In this document: positions 18,750 through 28,184 of the stretch, in pieces
Layout: each line of letters begins with the position of its first letter
How positions within the stretch are numbered: position 1 is the first letter of the stretch
Source: Candidatus Gastranaerophilales bacterium
GTDB taxonomy: Bacteria; Cyanobacteriota; Vampirovibrionia; Gastranaerophilales; JAILCC01
Direction: 5' to 3'
Length of the DNA stretch: 64,000 bases
Assembly (NCBI GenBank): GCA_028696075.1
Contig: JAQVHS010000001.1
Span: 124,927 to 188,926 of the forward strand
The notes under the pieces: model-generated
What the model saw: only the letters and a program-made list of their open reading frames with translations
The model's database searches: none
Told to the model about the DNA's origin: nothing
Program-made: the position numbers and the translations under genes

Positions 18750-20306
18750 TTATCTTCCCAAATTAACCATAGTCTGCATGATTTCACTTGCTACATTAAA
18801 TATTCTTGCAGATGCTTCATATGCACGTTGAAATCTTATTAAATCAACCAATTCTTCATCAACGTTTACACCTATAGTTGATTCGCGTTGCGTGTAAGCT
18901 TCTGATTGTACAATAGTCTGGACTTCCAGATTATCTGCTACAGAACCGACCTTGCTGCCCAAATTACTGGTCATAAAAGCAATATAACCTTCTGTAGTAA
19001 GATTATCCAAACCCGGTATATTTTTGTTTCTCAAAGAAGCAAAAGCTTTGGCGCTCTCATTATTACCTATTTCATCCGGTTCAAGAATATCCCAGGTAAC
19101 ATCGTCGACTGCTTCAACGTAGGCTGTTGAAACTTGTTTTGGGTCATCTTTAATAGCAGAATTTATTTTTATATCAGAAGCGCTAAATGTACCTGATGTA
19201 TTCACAAAAATAGGTTCGGTTGCTGCTTTCAGGGTAGAGGGACTGGTAGAAGTATCAATCCAGGCGCTTGTCATAGGCGGCGGACCTGCTTCTGTCTTAA
19301 GTTGGATATCATTTATTTCCTGAGCAAAAGCGGCGGCAAATTTATCCAGCATATCCAAAGAACTTTGAATAGACAATTCGCTTGTGGAATTCCCGCCCAT
19401 AACCAATACCGCAGCCAGCGAACCTGAAGAAGCTTGTTTTAAAATATCGTCCGTCAAAATTTTTGAGCCATCCGGACTTTCCACACTGACTATAGCGGGA
19501 TTGTCTTGTGTACCCTGAGCGATTTTAAGTACGCCTGTGAGTTCTCCGCTTTTTACAAGGGTGACATTTCCGACCGATACGGATATACCGCTGTTTGATG
19601 TTTCAGAAACAGTAATAGGCAGATATTCGGATAACTGGTCTAATAATTTATCACGCTGGTCAAGCAAGCCGTTAGGCGAACCCGAAGCATTGGTAGTCTG
19701 ATAAATAATATTCTTATTAAGGTCAGCCAGCTGTTTCAAAAGATCATTTACTTCATCAGTGTAAGCTTTTGCTTTTGAAGTTGTTAAACTTGAAGGTTCG
19801 CCTATTTCCCCTACCAGCTCTTTTCTTGTCTGTTTAAGCTGGTTTGATACACTGTTAAAAGTCGTCGCAACGCTTGTAGCCTTTTGTATAAAATCCGTTT
19901 TTGTAGTCAGATTATTTGGATATAAGCTCAAATTTTGCGTAGCGGAATAAAAATCCTGCAAAACCTTATTAAGCCCGGTATCGTTAAGTTCATTTGCCAT
20001 ATTCTCGATGATGGAACCGGTCTGGTACATTTCGGAATAATAGTTAAGTTTGGAAGTTTCAGTCCTATAATAAGTGTCTAAAAAGCTGTCGCGATTTCTT
20101 GAAATGTTCTGGATATAAGCTCCCATGCCCTGATTTGCTCTTTGTTGAAGGCTTGAGGCAGCATAATTACTGGTCATAGAAGCAAGGTTAACCCTCTGTT
20201 TGCTATAACCTTGAGTATTCATATTGCTTATATTATTACTGACTACATTTAATGCTGACTGATTGAGTACCAGCGAATTTTGTGCCAAGTATAATCCGTA
20301 AACCAT
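18750..20306 (-). CDS. flgK: Flagellar hook-associated protein 1
   Basis: 518 aa. The N-terminal rod-type motif (LYLAQNSLVLNQSALNVVSN then NISNMNTQGYSKQRVN) and the C-terminal DLIRFQRAYEASARIFNVAS plus MVNLGR ending are characteristic of FlgK, which caps the hook and joins FlgL. The middle (~200-400) is variable and slightly short compared with enterobacterial FlgK. Placed between flgN, its chaperone, and flgL, as expected for this operon. Confidence 0.94.
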   Translation of the reverse strand: MVYGLYLAQNSLVLNQSALNVVSNNISNMNTQGYSKQRVNLASMTSNYAASSLQQRANQGMGAYIQNISRNRDSFLDTYYRTETSKLNYYSEMYQTGSIIENMANELNDTGLNKVLQDFYSATQNLSLYPNNLTTKTDFIQKATSVATTFNSVSNQLKQTRKELVGEIGEPSSLTTSKAKAYTDEVNDLLKQLADLNKNIIYQTTNASGSPNGLLDQRDKLLDQLSEYLPITVSETSNSGISVSVGNVTLVKSGELTGVLKIAQGTQDNPAIVSVESPDGSKILTDDILKQASSGSLAAVLVMGGNSTSELSIQSSLDMLDKFAAAFAQEINDIQLKTEAGPPPMTSAWIDTSTSPSTLKAATEPIFVNTSGTFSASDIKINSAIKDDPKQVSTAYVEAVDDVTWDILEPDEIGNNESAKAFASLRNKNIPGLDNLTTEGYIAFMTSNLGSKVGSVADNLEVQTIVQSEAYTQRESTIGVNVDEELVDLIRFQRAYEASARIFNVASEIMQTMVNLGR

Positions 20307-20329
20307 CTAATTCTCCCCTGTGTTTGTCT

Positions 20330-20824
20330 TTAAGCCTCTTCAACTATTGAGCTTTTTATATCATTATTTTGTATTTTCTCCCCTTTTTGCCCGTAAACTT
20401 TTGACTGCAAATCTCCGTTGCTTAACGCCATTGCTATCGCTAAAATGCTTCCGTCTATTATTTTTAGCGAATGGTCAATTAATGAATTTATAATCTTATT
20501 ATTTAGTTCGATTTTTTGTGTAATATTTCGTATTACATTTCTTTTTTCCTTAATTTTAGTTGCTTCGGATTTATCTTCTATTAAACTAATTATTTGGCTT
20601 AAATAAAGATTTTCATTCCCGAATTTTTTATTTACCAATTTTCTTGTTACAGAAATTTCTTTCAGTTTTTTGTGGTATTCAACAATTTTAGCGTCAAATT
20701 GCGCAAGTTCGGTAACTTTGGATTTCATTATAGCTTCTTTTTTTGCTTCCAAAATTTCATCAAACTCTTTACAAATTTGAATTTCGTTATCTATTATTTG
20801 ATTTAATTCAATAACTTTTTTCAT
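20330..20824 (-). CDS. flgN: FlgN-type flagellar export chaperone
   Basis: 164 aa from the ATG at 20824. A GTG six bases further upstream is possible, but AGGTGG sits correctly for this ATG and overlaps the preceding stop. The protein is nearly all helix (KVIELNQIIDNEIQICKEFD, then a long charged coiled coil) with the C-terminal Y-G-x-K-G-E found in FlgN, which escorts FlgK and FlgL to the export gate. Identification leans on position directly before flgK as well as fold. Confidence 0.8.
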   Translation of the reverse strand: MKKVIELNQIIDNEIQICKEFDEILEAKKEAIMKSKVTELAQFDAKIVEYHKKLKEISVTRKLVNKKFGNENLYLSQIISLIEDKSEATKIKEKRNVIRNITQKIELNNKIINSLIDHSLKIIDGSILAIAMALSNGDLQSKVYGQKGEKIQNNDIKSSIVEEA

Positions 20825-20830
20825 AACCAC

Positions 20831-21124
20831 CTAAGCCGTATAATCCACAAGTACACTCTGTCCGAACATAAATCCGTATTTAATATCTTCATCACTCAAA
20901 TTTTCATTAACTTTTGCGCCTGAAGTTTTAATATCTTCTATAGTTTTTGTATCAAGTTCCGATAAACGCTGTTCTGTTTTAATATCGGAAAGAAGGCTTC
21001 TTTCCTGATTGATATTTTCAATTTCCGTATTTTCCACAAAAGGTTTTTTAGCCGCATTAAATGCATTTTGCGCCCTTAACCACTGAATTGAACTTATTGA
21101 AGCTGATCCTATTTGCTCTACCAT
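20831..21124 (-). CDS. Unknown 97-aa protein in the usual flgM position
   Basis: 97 aa between flgJ and flgN, where many bacteria keep the anti-sigma factor flgM. The sequence has an Asn/Ser-rich N-terminus and a C-terminal stretch (NLSDEDIKYGFMFGQSVLVD then YTA). This is not the classic FlgM sigma-28-binding helix pattern as far as I can judge. It could be a divergent FlgM, a secreted checkpoint protein or a rod-related factor. Its packing (2 bases from flgJ, directly abutting flgN) shows that it belongs to the operon. Confidence 0.6.
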   Translation of the reverse strand: MVEQIGSASISSIQWLRAQNAFNAAKKPFVENTEIENINQERSLLSDIKTEQRLSELDTKTIEDIKTSGAKVNENLSDEDIKYGFMFGQSVLVDYTA

Positions 21125-21126
21125 CT

Positions 21127-21465
21127 CTACCCCTGTTGTCCTGTGTTTTTCAACCGATTATAAACCGCATTTGCCATCCCGAAAGAAGCCGTCGGATTTT
21201 TTACGATTTCTTTCCCTATCTCCTGAAAAAACATACTCTTGTACATTTTCTCACCGTTACTGCGTCCTAAAAAACCTCCTTTTCCCATTTCAGAATCATT
21301 CATTTGCTCAAGCAGTCTTGTTACAAAAATCGCCTCAAAGCCTTTAGCCGCTTCCCAAAGTTTATCATCAGAGGATTGTTCTTTGCAATTCAAACGTCTT
21401 AATTCATTCAAATTGTTTTGAACATTTGAATCCTGAATATTAGTGTTTTGAATCGGATTAATCAT
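21127..21465 (-). CDS. flgJ: Rod-binding protein, FlgJ N-terminal domain only
   Basis: 112 aa, matching only the rod-binding half of enterobacterial FlgJ: LWEAAKGFEAIFVTRLLEQM, then MYKSMFFQEIGKEIV. The C-terminal muramidase domain is absent, as in many non-proteobacterial flagella. A separate lytic transglycosylase is encoded at the head of the same operon (25553-26161) and may supply the missing activity. It lies between flgI and the 97-aa gene. Confidence 0.88.
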   Translation of the reverse strand: MINPIQNTNIQDSNVQNNLNELRRLNCKEQSSDDKLWEAAKGFEAIFVTRLLEQMNDSEMGKGGFLGRSNGEKMYKSMFFQEIGKEIVKNPTASFGMANAVYNRLKNTGQQG

Positions 21466-21475
21466 TTTCTCCTCA

Positions 21476-22588
21476 CTAGATTATTTCTATAGTAGCCTGC
21501 AGCGAGCCTGCTGCTTTTAGCGCCTGCAAGATTGAAATTAAATCTATCGGAGTAACCCCGATAGCGTTTAAAGCTCTCACCAGCTCATTTAAATTAGAGT
21601 TTGACGGCAATTCTATAATTTTGCCGGACTCTTTTGTAACTTCGATTTCACTTGTACCTACTACGGTGGTTTGCGCACCCTGAGGGGCAAACGGCAGAGG
21701 CTGTGAAATTTGATAGTCTGTTCTGATATTTACGGTTAAATTGCCATGAGCAATAGCAGCAGGCAGCAGTTTGACCTCGTTGCCAATAACTACCGTACCT
21801 GTTCTTTCATTTACAATAATTTTTGCAGGGTTATCATTCATTGTTACAACAAGATTCTCAATCATAGACAAAAACCCTACCCTGTTATTTTGAAAATTAA
21901 CGGGAACTTCGATTTGTACAGTATTACCGTCAAGCGCTCTTGCGTTAGCTACATTGGAGTTAATAGCCTGAGTTACCCGTGTAACCATAGTATAATCAGG
22001 TTTATTTAAAACAAGTTTAATCCCGGTTTCATCCCCGATTATAGTATGAATATCTCTCTCAATAATAGCTCCGCCCGGTATTCTGCCTGATGTGGTAATA
22101 GAAGTTCTTACCCTGGAGCCGCCTGCTGATTGGTCGGTACCTCCAACACTGATAGGTCCTTGCGCTACCGCCACAATTTCACCGTTAGGCGCTAAAAGCT
22201 GGGTTTGAATAAGAACGCCGCCTTCAAGGCTTTTCGCATCAGCCATGGAAGAAACTATTACATCAATCCTGTCCCCGTTTTTTGCAAACGGAGGAATAGT
22301 TGCCGTAACTATAACAGCAGCGGAATTACCTTTTTTAATATCGTTAAAGTTGGAAATCGTAGTTCCTAAGTTATTTAAAAGGTTTTGGTTTGTAATTTGT
22401 GTCGAACGGCTGTTATCTCCCGTGCTTGCCAATCCGGTAACAAGCCCGTATCCGACTACCTGATTATCTCTTATACCGCTTACATGGGCTATGTCTTTAA
22501 CCCTGACGGTACTGGCATCAGCCGTCAATAAAAGACCCGGCGATAAGAGCATTAATATTAAAATCGATGTAATTAACTTCTTTAACAT
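21476..22588 (-). CDS. flgI: Flagellar P-ring protein
   Basis: 370 aa with an N-terminal signal peptide (ending LLLTADA) and the FlgI hallmark opening VRVKDIAHVSGIRDNQVVGY plus GLVTGLASTGD. SSMADAKSLEGGVLIQTQLL and a C-terminal NSNLNELVRALNAIGVTPID also fit. FlgI forms the peptidoglycan-level bushing of the basal body and shows that this flagellum crosses a Gram-negative-type envelope. Eleven bases after flgH. Confidence 0.95.
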   Translation of the reverse strand: MLKKLITSILILMLLSPGLLLTADASTVRVKDIAHVSGIRDNQVVGYGLVTGLASTGDNSRSTQITNQNLLNNLGTTISNFNDIKKGNSAAVIVTATIPPFAKNGDRIDVIVSSMADAKSLEGGVLIQTQLLAPNGEIVAVAQGPISVGGTDQSAGGSRVRTSITTSGRIPGGAIIERDIHTIIGDETGIKLVLNKPDYTMVTRVTQAINSNVANARALDGNTVQIEVPVNFQNNRVGFLSMIENLVVTMNDNPAKIIVNERTGTVVIGNEVKLLPAAIAHGNLTVNIRTDYQISQPLPFAPQGAQTTVVGTSEIEVTKESGKIIELPSNSNLNELVRALNAIGVTPIDLISILQALKAAGSLQATIEII

Positions 22589-22598
22589 ATACCCCCCG

Positions 22599-23231
22599 TT
22601 AAAATAAAAACCTTACAAACTTGTTAATCAATCCCTCGTTGCTTGAACGTGAAACAGTTCCCTGTCCCTGGAATGCCAGCTGCAAATTAGCAACCTGAGC
22701 TGAATCAATAGTGCCGTCCCTTGTTATAAAACGAGGGTCAACCACACCGCTTAAAACAAGGTCAACTTTCTCACCGTTATTAACAGTAGCTTTTTTACCC
22801 TGAACAAGAAGATTTCCGTTAGGAAGAATCTGCGTAACCTGCGCTGTGATTTTGTCTTTATAAGTTACTGTTCTGTCATTTGAAATTGTATTTTGAATAT
22901 CCTGACCGCCGCCGAAACCGTTAATATCACTGGTGGGTAATCTCCATTTTTCAGGTAATGCCCTGTTAATCAGCGGAGTAAAATTATCATCTATATTTGA
23001 ACTTCTTGTGATTTTAAATTTTAAAGAATCGTTAGCCACAATAGTTTCTTCAAGGAGAACCGTAACAATATCACCGATAGTTCTGGCTCTTCCGCTATTA
23101 TACAAAGAGCGGGGCTGAACAGGATAGTGATTTTGCGAAACTCCCGTTGAGAACAAAGACTCGGCGACAGCCGGCATACTCATTACCGTTAGCATTGCTA
23201 TTATTATTATTTTCTTTCCCCAAGCGTTCAT
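22599..23231 (-). CDS. flgH: Flagellar L-ring protein
   Basis: 210 aa with a hydrophobic signal segment (KIIIIAMLTVMSMPAVAES). No lipobox Cys follows it, unlike the enterobacterial lipoprotein. The FlgH core has RARTIGDIVTVLLEETIVAN, KDKITAQVTQILPNGNLLVQ, VNNGEKVDLVLSGVVDPRFI and a C-terminal NKFVRFLF. It forms the outer-membrane ring with FlgI, so the cell has an outer membrane. Ten bases after flgA. Confidence 0.93.
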   Translation of the reverse strand: MNAWGKKIIIIAMLTVMSMPAVAESLFSTGVSQNHYPVQPRSLYNSGRARTIGDIVTVLLEETIVANDSLKFKITRSSNIDDNFTPLINRALPEKWRLPTSDINGFGGGQDIQNTISNDRTVTYKDKITAQVTQILPNGNLLVQGKKATVNNGEKVDLVLSGVVDPRFITRDGTIDSAQVANLQLAFQGQGTVSRSSNEGLINKFVRFLF

Positions 23232-23240
23232 AATATATCC

Positions 23241-23933
23241 TTATATTTGAATTAGTACTCTGTTATGTTCCAGTATTTTTCCCTGATAAATTTTATTGTA
23301 TTCTTTGCTTCTAACCTTAATATAGTCACCTATACCGCCGTTTTCCATGGCCTGAGTTTCAATGGTTAAATTGATACCGCCCGATTGGAATGTAGCAAGT
23401 ACGATTGAATCTTTAAAAACCTCGGTTTTTTTAGTCAAATATCTTTTTTCAACGGGCTGCCCTGCTTTTATAGGTGTTTGTGCTATTAAATTTACGGCTT
23501 CCGCTTCGTCTGTAATAAAGCTTGCAGCACTGCCGGTTATTGAACGTCTTTCTATTGCCGTATTAAAAGTTGTCAACGGCTCGTCTTTGGCGATATTTTT
23601 AACGGCAACAAGCACATTTTTATAATTTTTAACCTCTATAGGCACAAAAAACACTCTCATTGTAATGCCGTTAGAAATAATTTGAACTTTAGCAACTTTA
23701 TTGGCAGAAGGCGAATTAAAATTGCAGGTTGTTTCAATAATCACTCTCTCATCAGGCACTGTAACAGAAACCAGAGGCATTGATTTGATAACAATTTCAC
23801 CTTCATATTGACGGCTTAGCTGCTCCAAAACCGTATTTTGAATATATTCTTTAGTCAAAACAGCGCTAAAAGCAGGGCTTATACTCAAACCCGCTATCAC
23901 TATTAATGCTAATGTTTTAACAAAGAATTTCAT
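23241..23933 (-). CDS. flgA: Flagella basal body P-ring formation protein FlgA
   Basis: 230 aa with an N-terminal signal peptide (KTLALIVIAGLSISPAFSA) and the SAF/ChapFlgA domain in the C-terminal half: VLVAVKNIAKDEPLTTFNTA, then IAQTPIKAGQPVEKRYLTKK, then the closing DYIKVRSKEYNKIYQGKILE. FlgA is the periplasmic chaperone for FlgI assembly, consistent with being beside flgH and flgI. Four bases after flgG. Confidence 0.9.
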   Translation of the reverse strand: MKFFVKTLALIVIAGLSISPAFSAVLTKEYIQNTVLEQLSRQYEGEIVIKSMPLVSVTVPDERVIIETTCNFNSPSANKVAKVQIISNGITMRVFFVPIEVKNYKNVLVAVKNIAKDEPLTTFNTAIERRSITGSAASFITDEAEAVNLIAQTPIKAGQPVEKRYLTKKTEVFKDSIVLATFQSGGINLTIETQAMENGGIGDYIKVRSKEYNKIYQGKILEHNRVLIQI

Positions 23934-23937
23934 TTTA

Positions 23938-24723
23938 TTACCTCAACTGATTTGTTTGTCTGAGAATTTCGTTAGATGAACTTACGACCTTGGAATTACT
24001 TTCAAAAGCACGTTCTGCCTGAATAAGATTAATCATTTCTTCAACGATTTGCACGTTAGAGCCTTCTACAAACCCTTGTTGAATAGTACCGAAACCGTCT
24101 TGTCCGGCGATACCTTCAAAAGGAGTGCCTGAAGCGTTTGTTTCTTTAAATAAATTTCTGCCGATAGAAGTTAACCCTGCGGGGTTCAAAAATCTTACGG
24201 GCTGAATTTGTCCTGTTTCTGTCAGGTTAATATCGGTCCCCGTTTTAACAGAAACTCTGCCGTCCGGTGTAATAGTAACTTCAACAGCATCCTGAGGAAT
24301 AGAAATAGCAGGTTGAAGCAAAGAACCATCGGTTGTAGTTAACTGTCCGTTAGCATCTACTTTAAAGTTGCCATCGCGAGTATAAGCTAAAGACCCGTCT
24401 GAAAGCTGAATTTGGAAAAATCCGTCCCCCTCAATAGCAATGTCAAATTTACCGCCTGTTGCCTGCATAGTTCCGGGTGTAAAATTCCTTGTTGTCGCGG
24501 AAGTTTTTGTACCAAGTCCGATAGCGATACCTACAGGCTGTGTAGTACCCTGGTCGGTAAAAGCTCCGGGAGATTTCAATTGTTGGCTTAATAATTCCTG
24601 AAATTCCGCACGCACTTTTTTAAACCCGCTTGTATTGACGTTCGCAACGTTGTTTGCAATTACGTCGATATTCATTTGCTGGGCTATCATACCCGTTGCT
24701 GCTGTAGATAATGATCTTAGCAT
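23938..24723 (-). CDS. flgG: Flagellar distal rod protein FlgG
   Basis: 261 aa, the normal FlgG length. It starts MLRSLSTAATGMIAQQMNID with VIANNVANVNTSGFKKVRAE, the flagellar rod signature, carries the GDGFFQIQLSDG core, and ends NVQIVEEMINLIQAERAFES then VVSSSNEILRQTNQLR. FlgG builds the distal rod passing through the L and P rings. Preceded by the flgF-like gene. Confidence 0.95.
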   Translation of the reverse strand: MLRSLSTAATGMIAQQMNIDVIANNVANVNTSGFKKVRAEFQELLSQQLKSPGAFTDQGTTQPVGIAIGLGTKTSATTRNFTPGTMQATGGKFDIAIEGDGFFQIQLSDGSLAYTRDGNFKVDANGQLTTTDGSLLQPAISIPQDAVEVTITPDGRVSVKTGTDINLTETGQIQPVRFLNPAGLTSIGRNLFKETNASGTPFEGIAGQDGFGTIQQGFVEGSNVQIVEEMINLIQAERAFESNSKVVSSSNEILRQTNQLR

Positions 24724-24742
24724 ATATTTCCTCCCGAAAGTT

Positions 24743-25546
24743 TTAACCTACTGATTTTCCAACCTTATTTATTGCGTTCTCCAATGATTTAGATGTACTT
24801 TGCATTATATTATTCATAGTTTCATAAGACCTTTGGGCATTAATAGAATTAATCAAACTCAAAATGGGATTTGCATTTGACAACTCAAGACTGCCCTGTT
24901 CTATACGAGTATTAGTAATAATTTTTTCATCATTATCGGCATTATTCGTTAAGCGAAAACTACCGTTTCCGATATCAACCAATTTAGATTTATCGTCAAA
25001 ATCGTAAATATCAATTTTGCCGTAATTCACTTTGTCATAAAAAATACTACCGTCAGCCTGAATAACAATCTTAGATGTATCAATGCTCTTGCCGTTACTA
25101 TCCTGCAGCGGAATTTTAACAACGCCGCTACGACTCAAAATCGGACGATTGTTCATATCTGTCATTGTGCCGTCAGTTTGCATAATTAATGTGCCGTTTC
25201 TTGTATAAGAAGGCTGATTGTCTTTATCCTGAATTTTAAAGAAGCCTTCACCGTTAATAGCCAGGTCAAAAGTGTTGCCCGTCTCTTTAATAGGTCCTTG
25301 TGAAAAATCTATAGTATAAGAATCAATAACAGAACCAACGCTCAAAGTTCCCATTGTTCCCGATTGTTTTTCGATACTGCCGTCTTTTTCAATATGATTA
25401 ATAAGATTGTCATGAATGTTTTTAAAAGCAAGCTTGGTTTGTTTAAAAGCCGTAGTATTAGAGTTCGCAAGGCTGTGAGCAATGTTATCATTGTACTCAA
25501 GGATACTCATCATACCGTTTTTAGTTGTTTCAATTCCTCTTAACAT
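24743..25546 (-). CDS. flgF: Flagellar basal-body rod protein, FlgF/FlgG type
   Basis: 267 aa with the rod signature in altered form (MLRGIETTKNGMMSILEYND, HSLANSNTTAFKQTKLAFKN), INGEGFFKIQDKDNQ and a C-terminal NPILSLINSINAQRSYETMN. The second rod paralogue upstream of FlgG is normally FlgF (proximal rod), hence the symbol; FlgG2 or FlhO-type naming is possible. Seven bases after the lytic transglycosylase gene. Confidence 0.82.
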   Translation of the reverse strand: MLRGIETTKNGMMSILEYNDNIAHSLANSNTTAFKQTKLAFKNIHDNLINHIEKDGSIEKQSGTMGTLSVGSVIDSYTIDFSQGPIKETGNTFDLAINGEGFFKIQDKDNQPSYTRNGTLIMQTDGTMTDMNNRPILSRSGVVKIPLQDSNGKSIDTSKIVIQADGSIFYDKVNYGKIDIYDFDDKSKLVDIGNGSFRLTNNADNDEKIITNTRIEQGSLELSNANPILSLINSINAQRSYETMNNIMQSTSKSLENAINKVGKSVG

Positions 25547-25552
25547 CGCTTC

Positions 25553-26161
25553 TTAGTCCTTATCCAGTTCTGTTTCATACTGTAATACTTTTTGAATATA
25601 ATTTTGGGTTTCTTTATAAGGCGGAATACCATCATATTTATCTACCGCTCCAGAGCCCGCGTTATAGGCAGCCAAAGCTTTTTGCTTGTTATTATCATAT
25701 TTGTTCAAAAGTGATTTCAAATATTTAGCGCCGCCCTGCACATTTTGTTCAGGGTCATAGGGGTTCACAACCCCAAGGCTCTGTGCAGTAGAAGGCATCA
25801 GCTGCATTAAGCCCATGGCCCCGACAGGAGAAGTAGCATTGGGATTAAAATTGGATTCGGCTTTTACAACGGCTTTGAGCAGTTTTTTATCTACACTGTT
25901 TGCTTTTGCTTGTTGGTTAATAATATCTTCAAAATCGGGAAGAGAATCTGTTTTAGTCTGAAAGCTTGCCATATTAGCAATTTCAGGTAATTTAGTAAAA
26001 TTATTTTGAACAGAAAGCGATTGGTCAGAGTCAGTCTTTTGCATAGCAGAATTAAGCATGCCCTCAAAATCATTCTCGCCCGGAGAACCTGACAAAAGCT
26101 CAAACTGTTTTTCTATTTGACTTATACGTCTTAGTGTAATATCAAGACTCGATATTTGCAT
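25553..26161 (-). CDS. Lytic transglycosylase (SLT domain) heading the flagellar operon
   Basis: 202 aa. The N-terminal ~75 residues are polar and unlike a signal peptide. The SLT/Slt70-type catalytic domain follows: [20 protein letters not shown] with the catalytic Glu, [33 protein letters not shown] and [17 protein letters not shown]. It cleaves glycan strands to let the rod pass. Together with a FlgJ lacking its muramidase domain, this looks like a split FlgJ function. Lacking a Sec signal, it may leave through the flagellar export apparatus (inference). First gene of the operon. Confidence 0.88.
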   Translation of the reverse strand: MQISSLDITLRRISQIEKQFELLSGSPGENDFEGMLNSAMQKTDSDQSLSVQNNFTKLPEIANMASFQTKTDSLPDFEDIINQQAKANSVDKKLLKAVVKAESNFNPNATSPVGAMGLMQLMPSTAQSLGVVNPYDPEQNVQGGAKYLKSLLNKYDNNKQKALAAYNAGSGAVDKYDGIPPYKETQNYIQKVLQYETELDKD

Positions 26162-26246
26162 ATTACCAACTCACTTTTTCCCAAGTACTTATAAATTACT
26201 ATATTTGGGGGGTAATATTCATCCACCGTAAGATGTAAAAAAAAAT

Positions 26247-26269
26247 AGACCATATGGTTAACATGGTCT
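26247..26269 (-). terminator. Intrinsic terminator after the membrane-protein gene
   Basis: AGACCAT/ATGGTCT stem (26247-26253 and 26263-26269). On the minus strand it is followed by a run of nine T in ten bases, so it ends the transcript of the gene at 26302-28002. Confidence 0.75.
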
Positions 26270-26301
26270 TTTTAAGGGATATACCCTGTTTTTAAGGCTC
26301 C

Positions 26302-28002
26302 CTATTTCTTTGTCTGTTCGGTTTCATTCGGTTTTTTTAATAATCCATGTTTTTGCAGGAATTTAGTAATTCTATCAGCAGCAGGCGTAGCAATAACCGG
26401 TCCGAGGTATCTGAATGCAAAAGTGCAGATTAGCAATGAATAAGCCATCTTCCAACCGTAAGGAATATCATAGGTAACCTTACCCCTCATAAGAGTTTTA
26501 TGTGTTCTTTCAAACGCATTTAAAAGCGGCTGAAGTAATTTATCTAAAATTTTACTTACCAGCAATGAAAATGACATTACAAAAATCATATTGGTACAAA
26601 GAGCCGGTTTTCTTTCTTTTTCAATTTTTTTGTTTCTGATGGTGTTAAATACATAAAAACCGCTCAGCCAGCAGGATATAATCTGAGGCAGGTTATTAAG
26701 GAAGAAATTATTGTCAAATTTATTCATAATAGTGCCGTCAACTTTACGCTTTAGAATTTTCATTCCATGTTTTTCAACCACGGCATTTTCCATCAGTTTA
26801 TCCATCCTGGAAGAGAAAAATTTGGAGCGTGAAACTTTATTAAAAATAGCCTTAAATATACCTGAAGCAGGTTTATTGTAGACTTTATTATAAGCTTTAC
26901 CGACAAATTTTAACGCATCACCCGTTGCACCGGTAAAAGCAATCTGAGCGGCAGGCTTTTGACGGGTAAACTGTTTGAATACAGGGTCCGCTTTAGCTGT
27001 ATTTTTAATTTTTTCCGCAAAAATTATGTTTTTCTCATGTGTCAGCATATTATTATTTGTGGATTTTTTATTTCGGTGGGGAAAAATCAGGTGCATAACT
27101 TTAGGAATAACAGCAATAGTAACAAGCGCCAACACCGGAGCAAGAACAAATTTGCTTGACTGATTTAAGAAATACTTTGTTTTATTTGCGGCTAAAGAAA
27201 TAACCGTTTTCAGCTCTCCCGTATCACTGTAGTGAATCGATTTATGTACAAGATATTTGGCAGTATCAGGTATATCACAATTTTTTACGGCATTAAAAGA
27301 GTCTCCCAAAGCTTTATTTAAGCTCTTTAATAAATCAATCGCTTTACCTTCCTCATTAGCCATAAGCTTGATTAAATTATTATCCGCATTGTTTTTTGCA
27401 AAGTTTTTTACTACTGTAAATAAATCTCTGTCATGCTTATCAAGCTTGCCCATCAGGGCAGGTATTTCATTAGCGGATGGAATTAATTTATTTGCGACCA
27501 GTTTTTCTATTAAATCGGTATATTGAGTGTTTTTATAAAAATTTCCTATAGCTTTATCAACATTTTTAGCATTAACATCTTTTAATATGGAGTCAAGAGC
27601 CGTTTCAATCGGCTTATAAATCATATAGGCAAAGCCCAACCCTGCAGCTCCGCTTGAAATAGATTGAGCCGCAGCATACTGTTTGTCTTCTTTTTTCGCT
27701 CCGGGTATTGTTAAAATTGTCAAAGGTCTTATAGAACAAGTAATACCGAGGGCAATCAGTGCTTCATATATACCCGGATTATTACTGGCGCTTTTTAAAA
27801 AGTTGTTAATGGTCTTATTTTTAAGGGCATTATGAACAAATTGTTTCTCAACCAGTTTATCGGAAAATTTCCCTATTACATCTACAATTCTACCGTTAAA
27901 GGATACCTGATTATTAGCAGAGTATTTGACTTCATCTGCTCCGGCATGCTTACCAAGCCTGCTTGTCAAGCATAGACTATTAAGGTTTAACCGAACACTC
28001 AT
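26302..28002 (-). CDS. Unknown multi-pass membrane protein with N-terminal VSFNG motif
   Basis: 566 aa from the ATG at 28002; an in-frame TTG at 28014 is the alternative. No known family recognised. Two halves appear to be related. The first opens with NNQVSFNGRIVDVIGKFSDK and contains hydrophobic segments around GITCSIRPLTILTIPG and SGAAGLGFAYMIY. The second opens with QIAFTGATGDALKFVGKAYN and has helices around FFLNNLPQIISCWLSGFYVF, NMIFVMSFSLLVSKIL and MAYSLLICTFAFRYLGPVIA. A helix near 290 (FVLAPVLALVTIAVIPKVMH) separates them. The N-terminus (~30 residues) is poorly hydrophobic, so VSFNG is not part of a classical signal peptide; the same motif occurs in three other proteins here. Confidence 0.75.
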   Translation of the reverse strand: MSVRLNLNSLCLTSRLGKHAGADEVKYSANNQVSFNGRIVDVIGKFSDKLVEKQFVHNALKNKTINNFLKSASNNPGIYEALIALGITCSIRPLTILTIPGAKKEDKQYAAAQSISSGAAGLGFAYMIYKPIETALDSILKDVNAKNVDKAIGNFYKNTQYTDLIEKLVANKLIPSANEIPALMGKLDKHDRDLFTVVKNFAKNNADNNLIKLMANEEGKAIDLLKSLNKALGDSFNAVKNCDIPDTAKYLVHKSIHYSDTGELKTVISLAANKTKYFLNQSSKFVLAPVLALVTIAVIPKVMHLIFPHRNKKSTNNNMLTHEKNIIFAEKIKNTAKADPVFKQFTRQKPAAQIAFTGATGDALKFVGKAYNKVYNKPASGIFKAIFNKVSRSKFFSSRMDKLMENAVVEKHGMKILKRKVDGTIMNKFDNNFFLNNLPQIISCWLSGFYVFNTIRNKKIEKERKPALCTNMIFVMSFSLLVSKILDKLLQPLLNAFERTHKTLMRGKVTYDIPYGWKMAYSLLICTFAFRYLGPVIATPAADRITKFLQKHGLLKKPNETEQTKK

Positions 28003-28184
28003 CCTGCCTACCAACTATATCCACATTCATTTTAAAACAAAATATTATTTTTTTTGTTATTTGTCCGTTCCTGTTGCAACAATTTGTTACTTTATTAATT
28101 TGACCTTACACCCTTTTTTTATTATCTTTAATATTATACGGGTGTACTTGTGTGTACGCTTAAATAGCTGAAAGAAAAGAAAGA

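Noticed and set aside
21160-21240. CHPERSRR-like peptide, known from repeat elements, on the plus strand
   Set aside because: It lies wholly inside flgJ read on the opposite strand; flgJ codes well through it, so the match is chance.
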